A DNA stretch of 64,000 nucleotides, taken from the NCBI GenBank assembly GCA_963700475.1, contig CAVOXR010000015.1, positions 434,001-498,000 on the forward strand. Direction: 5' to 3'. This document shows, one piece after another, positions 33,012 to 41,786 of this stretch; the first letter of the stretch is position 1, and each line of letters begins with the position of its first letter. Under the pieces are notes generated by a model. That model made no database searches and was not told the DNA's origin. It saw only the letters and a list, made by a program, of their open reading frames with translations. The DNA is from Prado023 sp963700475. Its GTDB lineage: Bacteria; Actinomycetota; Actinomycetes; S36-B12; CAIYMF01. Both the position numbers and the translations under genes were made by a program.

Positions 33012-36000
33012 GTGTCGAACAGCGCGAGCGGTGACTTCGTGCACCTGCACGCCCACACCGAGTACTCGATGCTCGACGGCGCCGCCCGGGTGAAGGACCT
33101 CTTCGCCGAGGCAGCCCGGATGGAGATGCCCGCGCTGGCGATCACCGACCACGGCAACCTCTTCGGAGCCTACGAGTTCTGGAAGGCGGGCAAGGCCGCC
33201 GGCGTGAAGCCGATCATCGGCATGGAGGGCTACTACGTCCCGATCGGATCACGGTTCGATCGTGCTCCGTTCTCGTTCGGTGCCGACGTCGGGCAGGACG
33301 TCGGCGACGAGGGCACCGCCAAGGGCAAGGTCAACTACACGCACATGACCCTGCTGGCCGAGAACACCGAGGGCCTGCACAACCTGTTCCGGATCTCCTC
33401 GCTGGCCAGCCTCGAGGGCCAGTACCGCAAGTACCCCCGCTTCGACCGCGACCTGCTCGAGCGCCACGGCAAGGGCATCATCGCGACCACGGGATGCCCG
33501 TCGGGCGAGGTCAACCGGTGGCTGCAGGTCGGGCAGTACGAGAAGGCCCGCCAGGCCGCGGCCGACTACCGCGACATCCTCGGGCCCGACAACTTCTTCT
33601 GCGAGCTCATGGACCACGGCATCGAGATCGAGCGCCGCACCCGTGCCGATCTGCTCCGCCTGGCCAAGGACCTCAAGCTCCCGCTGCTCGCGACCAACGA
33701 CCTGCACTACACGCACGCCGCGGACGCGGAGTCCCATGAGGTCCTGCTGTGCGTGCAGACCGGCAAGACGATGGCCGACCCGAACCGCTTCAAGTTCGAC
33801 GCCCGCGACTTCTACCTGAAGTCCGCCCTGGAGATGCGCACCCTCTGGGCCGAGCATCCGGACGCGTGCGACAACACGCTGCTGGTCGCCGAGCGGTGCA
33901 ATGTGGAGTTCACCGAGGGGCGCAACCTGATGCCCCGGTTCCCGGTCCCCGAGGGGGAGTCCGAGGAGTCGTGGCTGGTCAAGGAGGTCGAGCGCGGCCT
34001 GGCCCACCGGTTCCCCAACGGCGTGCCGCAGGACCGTCGCGACCAGGCCGCCTACGAGGTGGGCGTCATCTGCCAGATGGGCTTCCCCGGCTACTTCCTG
34101 GTCACCGCGGACCTCGTCGCGCACGCCAAGAGCGTCGGGATCCGCGTGGGCCCGGGGCGTGGGTCGGCCGCGGGTGCCCTGATCGCCTACGCCCTCGGGA
34201 TCACCGAGCTCGATCCCATGAGCCACGGCCTGCTCTTCGAGCGGTTCCTGAACCCCGAGCGCGTCTCGATGCCCGACATCGACATGGACTTCGACGAGCG
34301 CCGGCGCTCCGAGATGATCCGCTACGCAACGCAGCGCTACGGCGAGGAGCGCGTCGCGCAGATCGTCACGTACTCCACGATCAAGGCCAAGGCCGCCCTG
34401 AAGGACTCCGCCCGCGTCCTCGGCCACCCGTTCGCCGTGGGGGAGAAGCTGACCAAGGCGATGCCACCGGCCGTCATGGGCAAGGACATCCCGCTGGCCG
34501 GGATCTTCGACCCGGGCCATGCCCGCTACAAGGAGGCCGCGGACTTCCGCACCCTCTACGAGAGCGAGGAGGAGCTGCGCGAGGTCGTCGACACCGCACG
34601 CGGCCTCGAGGGCCTGCGCCGGCAGTGGGGCGTGCATGCGGCCGGCGTGATCCTCTCGGCCGAGCCGCTGCTCGACGTCATCCCGATCATGCGCCGTGAG
34701 CAGGACGGCTCGATCATCACGCAGCTCGACATGGGGGCCTGCGAGTCCCTGGGCCTGCTGAAGATGGACTTCCTGGGCCTGCGCAACCTGACGATCCTCG
34801 ACGACGCACTGCGCCACATCGAGGCCAACAGCGGGAGGAAGGTCGTCCTCGAGGAGCTGACCCTCGACGACGTCCCCACCTACGAGCTGCTCGCCCGCGG
34901 TGACACCCTGGGCGTGTTCCAGCTGGACAACTCCGGCATGCGGGCACTGCTCACCCGCTTGGCTCCCACGAACTTCGAGGACATCTCCGCGGTCCTGGCG
35001 CTCTACCGGCCCGGCCCGATGGGGGCCAACGCGCACAACGACTTCGCCGACCGCAAGAACGGCCGCCAGCCCGTCACGCCGATCCATCCCGAGCTCGCCG
35101 AGCCCCTGGCCGAGATCCTGGGCGACACCTACGGGTTGATCGTGTACCAGGAGCAGGTCATGGCGATCGCCCAGAAGCTGGCCGGCTACTCGCTGGGCAG
35201 CGCGGACCTGCTGCGCCGGGCGATGGGCAAGAAGAAGAAGGAGATCCTGGACAAGGAGTACGTCCCGTTCGCCGAGGGGATGCGCGCCAACGGCTACTCC
35301 GAGGCCGCGATCAAGACCCTCTGGGACATCCTCGTCCCGTTCTCGGACTACGCCTTCAACAAGGCCCACACCGCCGGGTACGGCCTCGTCTCCTACTGGA
35401 CCGCCTACCTGAAGGCCAACTACCCGGCCGAGTACATGGCCGGCCTGCTCACCTCGATCGCCGACGACAAGGACAAGTCCGCGATCTACCTCAACGAGTG
35501 CCGGCGCATGGGCATCAAGGTCCTGCCCCCCGACGTCAACGAGTCGCAGTCGGACTTCGCCCCGGTCGGCACCGACATCCGGTTCGGGCTGTCGGCGATC
35601 CGCAACGTGGGTGCCAACGTGGTCGACTCGATCATCCGCACCCGCACCGCCAAGGGACGGTTCGCTGACTTCGGCGACTTCATCGCCAAGGTCGAGATCG
35701 GCGTCTGCAACAAGCGCCTCGTGGAGTCCCTGATCAAGGCCGGCGCCTTCGACAGCTTCGGCGACACCCGCAAGGGGCTCCTGGCGATCCACGAGCAGGC
35801 CATCGACGCCGCCCTGGACACCAAGCGTGCCGAGGCGGTGGGGCAGTTCGACCTGTTCGCGGGCATGGGCGGCGAGGTCACCGAGGCCGCCCCCGGCGCG
35901 CGGTTGGTCCCCCCTCCGACCGAGTGGGACAAGAAGACGCTGCTGGCCTACGAGCGCGAGATGCTGGGGCTCTACGTCAGCGACCACCCGCTGTTCGGCC

Positions 36001-36566
36001 TCGAGCACGTGCTCAGCTCCCTGGCGGACATGCCGATCTCCGCGCTCGCCGCCGACGAGCGGGTCGACGGGCAGATGGTCACGGTCGCCGGGCTGGTCAC
36101 CAGCGTCCAGCGCAAGACGACCAAGGCCAAGGGCGAGCCGTGGGCGATCGTCACCCTCGAGGACCTCGCCGGGTCCGTGGAGGTGATGTGCTTCCCGCAG
36201 CTGTACGCGACGGCAGGGGTGCTTCTGGCCGAGGACGTCGTGATCGTGGTCCGCGGCCGGCTGGAGAAGGGCGACGACAACGCGCCGCGGCTGCGCGGCA
36301 TGGACATCACGGTGCCGAGCATCAGCGACGCCGCGTCGTCCGGTCCGGTGGCCATCCATCTGGACATCGCACGCTGCACGCCGCCCGTGGTGGACCGCCT
36401 GCGTGAGGTCCTGGGCAACCACCCGGGGACAGTTGAGGTGCACATCCACCTGCGCAACGGCGGCACGACCACGGTCCTGTCGATCGACGACCGGCTGCGG
36501 GTGGTGCCGTCCCCGGCCCTGTACGGCGACCTCAAGGCCCTGCTCGGGCCCGCCTGCCTGGGCTGA
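33012..36566 (+). CDS. dnaE: DNA polymerase III subunit alpha
   Basis: 1184 residues from GTG 33012, with GGGAGGA six bases upstream. The PHP domain begins FVHLHAHTEYSMLDG and continues ITDHGNLFGAYEF. The polymerase core has GPGRGSAAGALIAYAL, the catalytic aspartates in PDIDMDFDERR at about 421-431, and further LYRPGPM and YQEQVMAIAQ. A C-terminal OB fold (VDGQMVTVAGLVTSV) and tau-binding tail follow. Replicative polymerase, DnaE1 type by length and complete PHP/OB layout. The frame upstream to 32751 is intergenic and not protein-like. Confidence 0.97.
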   Translation: MSNSASGDFVHLHAHTEYSMLDGAARVKDLFAEAARMEMPALAITDHGNLFGAYEFWKAGKAAGVKPIIGMEGYYVPIGSRFDRAPFSFGADVGQDVGDEGTAKGKVNYTHMTLLAENTEGLHNLFRISSLASLEGQYRKYPRFDRDLLERHGKGIIATTGCPSGEVNRWLQVGQYEKARQAAADYRDILGPDNFFCELMDHGIEIERRTRADLLRLAKDLKLPLLATNDLHYTHAADAESHEVLLCVQTGKTMADPNRFKFDARDFYLKSALEMRTLWAEHPDACDNTLLVAERCNVEFTEGRNLMPRFPVPEGESEESWLVKEVERGLAHRFPNGVPQDRRDQAAYEVGVICQMGFPGYFLVTADLVAHAKSVGIRVGPGRGSAAGALIAYALGITELDPMSHGLLFERFLNPERVSMPDIDMDFDERRRSEMIRYATQRYGEERVAQIVTYSTIKAKAALKDSARVLGHPFAVGEKLTKAMPPAVMGKDIPLAGIFDPGHARYKEAADFRTLYESEEELREVVDTARGLEGLRRQWGVHAAGVILSAEPLLDVIPIMRREQDGSIITQLDMGACESLGLLKMDFLGLRNLTILDDALRHIEANSGRKVVLEELTLDDVPTYELLARGDTLGVFQLDNSGMRALLTRLAPTNFEDISAVLALYRPGPMGANAHNDFADRKNGRQPVTPIHPELAEPLAEILGDTYGLIVYQEQVMAIAQKLAGYSLGSADLLRRAMGKKKKEILDKEYVPFAEGMRANGYSEAAIKTLWDILVPFSDYAFNKAHTAGYGLVSYWTAYLKANYPAEYMAGLLTSIADDKDKSAIYLNECRRMGIKVLPPDVNESQSDFAPVGTDIRFGLSAIRNVGANVVDSIIRTRTAKGRFADFGDFIAKVEIGVCNKRLVESLIKAGAFDSFGDTRKGLLAIHEQAIDAALDTKRAEAVGQFDLFAGMGGEVTEAAPGARLVPPPTEWDKKTLLAYEREMLGLYVSDHPLFGLEHVLSSLADMPISALAADERVDGQMVTVAGLVTSVQRKTTKAKGEPWAIVTLEDLAGSVEVMCFPQLYATAGVLLAEDVVIVVRGRLEKGDDNAPRLRGMDITVPSISDAASSGPVAIHLDIARCTPPVVDRLREVLGNHPGTVEVHIHLRNGGTTTVLSIDDRLRVVPSPALYGDLKALLGPACLG

Positions 36567-36572
36567 ACCGGC

Positions 36573-37070
36573 TCAGGTCCGCCGTGCGATGGGGGCTACC
36601 CGGGCCACCGTCAACTCGATCAGGTGACCCGGCTGGAGCTCCACGTCCAGCCCGCGACGGCCCCCGGAGACCAGGATCGAGGCATGGGACAGCGCTGACT
36701 CGTCGACGACCGTGGGATGGGTCTGGCGCTGCCCGAGCGGGGAGATCCCTCCGGCCACGTAGCCGGTCGCGCGCTCGGCCCGGGCGACCTCGGCCATGGT
36801 CGCGCGCTTGCCGCCCACGGCCGCGGCCAGCAGCTTGAGGTCCAGCTGCGTGTCCACGGGTACCACGCCCACCACGAGCGTCCCGTCCACGTCGGCCAGC
36901 AGCGTCTTGAACACACGCTCGGGTTCCACCCCCAGGGCGGCGGCGGCCTCGAGGCCATACGACGTGCTTCGCGGATCATGGGCGTAGGTGCGCAGGACGT
37001 GCGGCACACCTGCCTCGGCCAGCACCCGGGTCGCGGGCGTGCCGGTGGATCCGCTGGTCTTCTTCGCCAT
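36573..37070 (-). CDS. ybaK: Cys-tRNA(Pro)/Cys-tRNA(Cys) deacylase YbaK
   Basis: 165 residues, YbaK/EbsC fold. Typical segments: STSYGLEAAAALGVEPERVFKTL, VVGVVPVDTQLDLKLLAAAVGGKRA with the conserved lysines, and ATGYVAGGISPLGQR. It clears mischarged Cys-tRNA(Pro). Six bases separate its stop from that of the convergent dnaE. A CAGGAT hexamer on the minus strand (37077-37082) ends six bases before the ATG, so this transcript may be leaderless. Confidence 0.93.
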   Translation of the reverse strand: MAKKTSGSTGTPATRVLAEAGVPHVLRTYAHDPRSTSYGLEAAAALGVEPERVFKTLLADVDGTLVVGVVPVDTQLDLKLLAAAVGGKRATMAEVARAERATGYVAGGISPLGQRQTHPTVVDESALSHASILVSGGRRGLDVELQPGHLIELTVARVAPIARRT

Positions 37071-37111
37071 GGGCAGATCCTGCCATCGACACGTGGCGAT
37101 GCGCCCGGTTC

Positions 37112-37134
37112 GTTCCCGAGCAGGTTGCGGGAAC
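37112..37134. promoter_or_regulatory. Inverted repeat GTTCCCG-N9-CGGGAAC between ybaK and LON gene
   Basis: Perfect 7-base arms at 37112-37118 and 37128-37134, centred between two divergent promoters. The right arm ends six bases before the LON-gene -10. It is placed like an operator; the binder is unknown. Confidence 0.4.
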
Positions 37135-37140
37135 AGGCCC

Positions 37141-37146
37141 TAGCCT
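37141..37146 (+). promoter_or_regulatory. Leaderless-type -10 (TAGCCT) for the LON-domain gene
   Basis: TAGCCT ends six bases before GTG 37153. GTG 37147 directly abuts the hexamer and would not be transcribed from it, so 37153 is preferred as the start. Confidence 0.5.
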
Positions 37147-37152
37147 GTGCAG

Positions 37153-37821
37153 GTGCCCACGGTCCCGATCTTCCCGCTGCGCACAGTCCTCGTCCCCGGA
37201 CTCGTCCTACCCCTGCACATCTTCGAACCGCGCTACCGGCTGATGGTGAGCATGCTGGCCGACGCCCCCGAGGACGAGCGCGGCTTCGGGATCGTCGCGA
37301 TGCGCCCGGGGTTCACCGAGGCAGATGGGCGGGCGGGCATCTACGAGATGGGCACGATGGCCCGGATCACCAAGATGGACGAGCTGCCCGACGGTCGCTA
37401 CGACATCGTCACCGTGGGGGCCCGCCGGTTCTCGATCGAGTCCCTCGATGACGGGCTGCCCTACACCCGCGCTGCGGTGCGGCTGCATGAGGAGCCGATC
37501 GGGGAGCCAGTCCGGACCCGGAGCCTGGCAGCTGAGGCGGTTCGACTGCTCGAGGCCTACCGGGACGTCATCGCCGGGTGGGGTGTCATCAGGATGGCCC
37601 ACATCGACCACCTGCCCAACGACCCCGTGGTCCTGAGCTACCTCGTGGCCTCGGCGATCGTCACCGACCTGCCCGAGCGGCAGGCGCTGCTCGGGATCGA
37701 GGACGCCGAGCAGCGCCTGGAGGCAGTCTGCGCGGTTCTGCGTCGGGAGATCGACGTGATGTCCGCCATGCCCTCGATGCCGGCCGTCGACCTCGCCGGC
37801 GCTCGTCTCTGGTCCAACTGA
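37153..37821 (+). CDS. LON substrate-binding domain protein
   Basis: 222 residues from GTG 37153 (GTG 37147 in frame). It covers only the N-terminal substrate-recognition domain of Lon proteases: PTVPIFPLRTVLVPGLVLPLHIFEPRYRLM, given here in two parts as PTVPIFPLRTVLVPG and LPLHIFEPRYRLM, then ERGFGIVAM and GRYDIVTVGARRFSIE. The AAA+ and protease domains are absent, which is normal for this stand-alone family. The exact role is unknown; other stand-alone members act as adaptors or in protein quality control. hisD starts 52 bases downstream. Confidence 0.88.
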   Translation: MPTVPIFPLRTVLVPGLVLPLHIFEPRYRLMVSMLADAPEDERGFGIVAMRPGFTEADGRAGIYEMGTMARITKMDELPDGRYDIVTVGARRFSIESLDDGLPYTRAAVRLHEEPIGEPVRTRSLAAEAVRLLEAYRDVIAGWGVIRMAHIDHLPNDPVVLSYLVASAIVTDLPERQALLGIEDAEQRLEAVCAVLRREIDVMSAMPSMPAVDLAGARLWSN

Positions 37822-37860
37822 GCCGGCCGGCGCCCCCGAGCCGCGCCACCCGGGGCGGCC

Positions 37861-37866
37861 TAGAAT
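37861..37866 (+). promoter_or_regulatory. Leaderless-type -10 (TAGAAT) for hisD
   Basis: TAGAAT ends seven bases before the ATG of hisD, so the his transcript should begin at the start codon. There is therefore no room for a his leader peptide or attenuator. Confidence 0.55.
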
Positions 37867-37873
37867 CGTTCCC

Positions 37874-39184
37874 ATGATCCGTCGACTGGACCTGCGGTCA
37901 GGTTTGCCAGCCAATCTCGGCGCCGTGGTGCCGCGCGCTGCCATGGACGTCGATCATGCGCTGGATGTCGTTCGGCCGATCGTCGCCGACGTGGCCAAGC
38001 GGGGTGCCCCGGCGGTCCTCGATCATGGCGAACGGCTCGACGGCGTGCGCCCCGAGCACCTGCGCGTCCCCGCTGCTGCCATCGCGTCAGCCCTCGAGCA
38101 GCTCGATCCCGACGTGCGTCGTGCCCTCGAGGTGGCGATCGAGCGGGTCCGTCGCGTCCATGCCGACCAGGTCCGCCCCGACCGGACCACTGAGGTCGTG
38201 CCCGGGGGGACGGTCACGATGCGCTGGATCCCCGTCGACCGGGTGGGCCTCTACGTGCCCGGCGGGCGTGCGGTGTACCCGTCGTCCGTGGTGATGAACG
38301 TCGTGCCCGCCCAGATCGCAGGTGTCGGCTCGCTCGCGGTCGCCTCGCCCCCGCAGAAGGAGTTCGGCGGGCTTCCGCACCCGACCATCCTCGCCGCGTG
38401 CGCACTCCTCGGTGTCGACGAGGTGTACGCCGCAGGTGGCGCCCAGGCGATCGCCCTGTTCGCCTACGGTGCCCCCCTCGAGGACGGAACGGCGTGCCGC
38501 CCGGTCAACCTCGTCACCGGTCCGGGCAACATCTGGGTCACCGCCGCCAAGCGCCTGCTCAAGGGGCGCATCGGGATCGACTCGGAGGCCGGGCCGACTG
38601 AGATCGCGATCCTGGCCGACGGCACGGCCGACGCGGCCGTGGTGGCCGCGGACCTGATCAGCCAGGCCGAGCATGACGTGATCGCCGCCTCGGTTCTGGT
38701 CACGACGTCACCGAGGCTGGCCAAGGACGTGGCCTCGGCCCTCGAGGTCCAGGTCGCTGCCACCAAGCACTCTCTGCGCATCCGCGAGGCACTCGGCGGT
38801 GACCAGAGCGCGATCATCCTCGTGGACTCGATCGACGACGGACTGGCCGTCGTCAATGCGTACGCCGCCGAGCACCTCGAGATCCACACGCGGGACGCTC
38901 GTGCGGTGGCAATGCGGGTCCACAACGCGGGTGCCATCTTCATCGGGCCGTGGGCGCCGGTCTCCCTGGGTGACTACGCGGCCGGTTCCAACCACGTCCT
39001 GCCCACCGGGGGGTGCGCCTGCCACTCCAGCGGGCTCGGGGTGGCCTCGTTCCTGCGTGGGGTGAACCTCATCGAGTACGACCGGGACGCACTGGCGGAC
39101 GTCGCCGACCACGTGGTCACCCTGGCCCATGCCGAGGACCTCCCCGCCCATGGTGCCGCCATCACGGTGCGGTTCGAGCGGTGA
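37874..39184 (+). CDS. hisD: Histidinol dehydrogenase
   Basis: 436 residues. Family segments: VDRVGLYVPGGRAVYPSSVVM, VYAAGGAQAIALFAYG, VTGPGNIWVTAAKRLL, IDSEAGPTEIAILAD and AEHDVIAASVLVT, with later zinc-site histidine context EHLEIHTRDA and GSNHVLPTGG. It performs the last two oxidations to histidine with NAD. First gene of the his cluster. Its stop overlaps the GTG of hisC. Confidence 0.97.
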   Translation: MIRRLDLRSGLPANLGAVVPRAAMDVDHALDVVRPIVADVAKRGAPAVLDHGERLDGVRPEHLRVPAAAIASALEQLDPDVRRALEVAIERVRRVHADQVRPDRTTEVVPGGTVTMRWIPVDRVGLYVPGGRAVYPSSVVMNVVPAQIAGVGSLAVASPPQKEFGGLPHPTILAACALLGVDEVYAAGGAQAIALFAYGAPLEDGTACRPVNLVTGPGNIWVTAAKRLLKGRIGIDSEAGPTEIAILADGTADAAVVAADLISQAEHDVIAASVLVTTSPRLAKDVASALEVQVAATKHSLRIREALGGDQSAIILVDSIDDGLAVVNAYAAEHLEIHTRDARAVAMRVHNAGAIFIGPWAPVSLGDYAAGSNHVLPTGGCACHSSGLGVASFLRGVNLIEYDRDALADVADHVVTLAHAEDLPAHGAAITVRFER

Positions 39185-40317
39185 ACCCGCCGACCGAGCG
39201 GCCGGGTGAGCCGGCCGACCTCCCGCTGCGCCCTGAGCTGCGCGGCCAGGTGCCCTACGGAGCCCCGCAGCTCGATGTTGCCCACCGGCTCAACGTCAAC
39301 GAGAACCCCTACCCGCCCTCGGCCGCGATGGTCGCCGACGTGGCTGCGGCCGTCGCCGGTGCGGCGGCGGACCTGAACCGGTACCCGGACCGCGACGCGA
39401 CCGCGCTGCGGGGGGACCTCGCCGCCTATATCGGCACCGACGTCCCCTCCGGCCCGTCGATCACCGGTGCGAACGTCTGGGCTGCCAATGGCTCGAACGA
39501 GGTCATGGTCCAGCTGCTGCAGGCGTTCGGCGGCCCTGGGCGGGTGGCACTGTCCTTCGCCCCGACATACTCGATGTACCCGGACTACGCCCGGACCACC
39601 TTCACCGAGTACCGGACCCTGCCGCGTCGCGACGACTTCACCGTGGACCTCGACGCGGCCCTGGCCCACATCGCCGCCGAGCAGCCGGGAGTGCTCCTGC
39701 TCGCCTCGCCGAACAACCCGACCGGGACGGCCCTGTCGCTGGACGACGTCGATGCCCTCTGCGCGGCCAGCCGTGGCATGGTCGTCGTCGACGAGGCCTA
39801 CGCGGAGTTCCGCCGCCCCGGCACACCCTCGGCGATCGAGCTGCTCGATGCCCACCCCCGCCTCGTGGTCACGCGCACGATGAGCAAGGCATTCGCCCTG
39901 GCCGGGGCGCGGCTGGGGTATCTGGTGGCCAGCCCTGCGGTGGTGGACGCCGTCCAACTCGTGCGACTGCCGTACCACCTCTCCGCGGTGACCCAGGCCG
40001 TCGCCCGCACGGCGCTGCGGCACGCCCCTGAGCTGCTGGGGTCGGTGGCCGCCCTGCGTGACGAGCGTGACGCCCTGGTCGAGTGGATCCGCGCCCAGCC
40101 CGGCCTGATGGCGGCGGACTCGGACGCCAACTTCGTGCTGTTCGGTCGGTTCGCCGATCGGGATGCGATCTGGCAGCACCTGCTCGACCGAGGAGTCCTC
40201 GTCCGCGCGACCGGCCCGTCCGGGTGGCTGCGGGTCAGCGCCGGCACCCCCGAGGAGATGGCGGCCTTCCGTCACGCCCTGACCGACAGCCTTGGGCCAG
40301 CCGACGTGCTCGCATGA
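39181..40317 (+). CDS. hisC: Histidinol-phosphate aminotransferase
   Basis: 378 residues from GTG 39181 (GTGA overlap with hisD). Fold type I PLP enzyme: LNVNENPYPPS, NGSNEVMVQLLQAFGGPG, LASPNNPTGT, VVVDEAYAEF and the Schiff-base lysine in RTMSKAFALAGARLGY, then SPSxWLR-type end GPSGWLRVSAGTPEEM. It converts imidazole acetol phosphate to histidinol phosphate. The frame upstream of 39181 is a hisD shadow. hisB follows after 34 bases with its own strong ribosome binding site. Confidence 0.95.
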   Translation: MNPPTERPGEPADLPLRPELRGQVPYGAPQLDVAHRLNVNENPYPPSAAMVADVAAAVAGAAADLNRYPDRDATALRGDLAAYIGTDVPSGPSITGANVWAANGSNEVMVQLLQAFGGPGRVALSFAPTYSMYPDYARTTFTEYRTLPRRDDFTVDLDAALAHIAAEQPGVLLLASPNNPTGTALSLDDVDALCAASRGMVVVDEAYAEFRRPGTPSAIELLDAHPRLVVTRTMSKAFALAGARLGYLVASPAVVDAVQLVRLPYHLSAVTQAVARTALRHAPELLGSVAALRDERDALVEWIRAQPGLMAADSDANFVLFGRFADRDAIWQHLLDRGVLVRATGPSGWLRVSAGTPEEMAAFRHALTDSLGPADVLA

Positions 40318-40351
40318 GAAGGTGGGCGCACGCACGCGAGGAGGGGACCTG

Positions 40352-40939
40352 ATGGGCCGGTTCGCGAAGGTCGAACGCACGACCAAGGAGAGCGACGTCC
40401 GTGTGGAGTTGGAGCTCGACGGCTCCGGTGCCACCGACATCAGCACCGGGGTGCCGTTCTACGACCACATGATGACCCAGATCGGCAAGCACGGTGGCTT
40501 CGACCTGGTGATCGCCACCACCGGTGACATCGACGTGGACAGCCACCACACGGTCGAGGACACCTCGCTCGCGTTCGGTGCGGCGCTGCGCCAGGCCCTC
40601 GGCGACAAGGTGGGCATCCGTCGGTTCGGTGACGCACTGGTCCCGCTCGACGAGTCGCTGGCCCGTGCCGTGGTCGACCTCTCGGGGCGGCCCTACGTCG
40701 TTCACGACGAGCCGCCGATGGCGCCGTTGATCGGGGACTACGACACCACGCTGACACGCCACGTGTGGGAGTCGATCTCCGCATCCGCCCAGATCTGCCT
40801 GCACGTCCACTGCCTGTACGGGCGCAACCCGCACCACATGGTCGAGGCCCAGTTCAAGGCAGTGGCGCGCGCCCTGCGCACGGCCGTCGAGGTGGACCCC
40901 CGGGTCGTGGGGGTGCCCAGCACGAAGGGCGCGCTGTGA
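40352..40939 (+). CDS. hisB: Imidazoleglycerol-phosphate dehydratase
   Basis: 195 residues from ATG 40352, preceded by GAGGAGGGG. Metal-binding motifs of HisB: STGVPFYDHMMTQIGKHGGFD, DSHHTVEDTSLAFG, HHMVEAQFKA and the C-terminal STKGAL. This is the monofunctional dehydratase, with no phosphatase domain. The TGA overlaps the start of a small membrane protein gene as GTGA. Confidence 0.97.
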   Translation: MGRFAKVERTTKESDVRVELELDGSGATDISTGVPFYDHMMTQIGKHGGFDLVIATTGDIDVDSHHTVEDTSLAFGAALRQALGDKVGIRRFGDALVPLDESLARAVVDLSGRPYVVHDEPPMAPLIGDYDTTLTRHVWESISASAQICLHVHCLYGRNPHHMVEAQFKAVARALRTAVEVDPRVVGVPSTKGAL

Positions 40940-41115
40940 CCGAGGGGTTGCCGACCTCGGTCGTGATCAGCTTCGCGGTCACGGGGCTGTTCCTGGTCGG
41001 ATGGATGGTCTTCGGCGTCGTCCAGTACCGCAGGACGGGCAAGGCGACCTGGCTCTGGCTGGGGGCGCTGATGGCACTGAGCCTGGTCATGGCCTTCGTG
41101 CGCTTCCCGCGATGA
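40936..41115 (+). CDS. Small two-helix membrane protein between hisB and hisH
   Basis: 59 residues. Overlaps hisB and hisH by 4 bases each, so it is translated within the his operon. Two hydrophobic stretches, about 8-28 (VVISFAVTGLFLVGWMVFGVV) and 38-54 (ATWLWLGALMALSLVMAF), are joined by a basic loop YRRTGK. I do not recognise a characterised family. The tight coupling argues it is real and needed at levels similar to HisB and HisH, but nothing ties it to histidine synthesis. Confidence 0.75.
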   Translation: MTEGLPTSVVISFAVTGLFLVGWMVFGVVQYRRTGKATWLWLGALMALSLVMAFVRFPR

Positions 41116-41741
41116 GCAGGGTCGTCGTCCTGGACTACGGCTCCGGGAACCTCAGGTCGGCCGCCAGGGCCCTCGAGGAGGTCGGCGCCGAGGTGGAGGT
41201 CACCTCCGACTACGACGCGGCGATGGCCGCCGACGGGCTGGTGGTCCCGGGGGTGGGTGCGTTCGCCGCCTGCATGTCCGGCTTCCGCGCTGTCCGTGGT
41301 CCGCAGCTGGTCGACCATCGCCTGGCCGGGGGTCGCCCGGTCCTGGGCATCTGTGTCGGGATGCAGATCCTGTTCGAGTCCGGTGTGGAGCACGGCGTGG
41401 CGACCGAGGGTGTGGGGGAGTGGCCCGGTGTGGTGGAGCAGCTGCCCGCCGCGATCCTGCCCCATATGGGCTGGAACACCGTCGATGCCCCGGCCGGGTC
41501 GGCGCTGTTCGCCGGCATCGCCGACCAACGCTTCTACTTCGTGCACTCCTACGCCGTGCAGACGTGGGATCTCGTGGTCTCCGAGCCGTTCCATCCGCCC
41601 CTGGTGACGTGGGCCGAGCACGGGGCGCCCTTCGTCGCGGCGATCGAGAACGGTCCGCTGGCCGCGACCCAGTTCCATCCGGAGAAGTCCGGTGAGGCCG
41701 GGCTGCGGCTCCTGGCCAACTGGCTGGGCACGCTGGCCTGA
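41112..41741 (+). CDS. hisH: Imidazole glycerol phosphate synthase, glutaminase subunit
   Basis: 209 residues from ATG 41112. Class I glutamine amidotransferase: VLDYGSGNLRSAARAL, the nucleophile in LGICVGMQILFE, HMGWNTV, FVHSY and the His/Glu in QFHPEKSGEAG. It supplies ammonia to HisF, encoded 4 kb away at 45756. The upstream open frame is a shadow of the small membrane protein gene. Confidence 0.96.
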   Translation: MSRVVVLDYGSGNLRSAARALEEVGAEVEVTSDYDAAMAADGLVVPGVGAFAACMSGFRAVRGPQLVDHRLAGGRPVLGICVGMQILFESGVEHGVATEGVGEWPGVVEQLPAAILPHMGWNTVDAPAGSALFAGIADQRFYFVHSYAVQTWDLVVSEPFHPPLVTWAEHGAPFVAAIENGPLAATQFHPEKSGEAGLRLLANWLGTLA

Positions 41742-41773
41742 GCCGGATCTGCTCGGCTGTCGCCGTGACCGAC

Positions 41774-41779
41774 TAGCCT
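41774..41779 (+). promoter_or_regulatory. Leaderless-type -10 (TAGCCT) for hisA/priA
   Basis: TAGCCT ends seven bases before the ATG at 41787, in the 45-base gap after hisH. This gives priA its own start point apart from the hisD promoter. Confidence 0.5.
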
Positions 41780-41786
41780 TCGGGGC

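Noticed and set aside
33249..36449. Minus-strand open frame of over 1000 codons opposite dnaE
   Set aside because: A high-GC codon-bias shadow of dnaE, with low-complexity composition and no domain.
37821..37873. Histidine leader peptide and attenuator before hisD
   Set aside because: The TAGAAT hexamer places the transcript start at the hisD ATG, and no histidine-rich short ORF is present.
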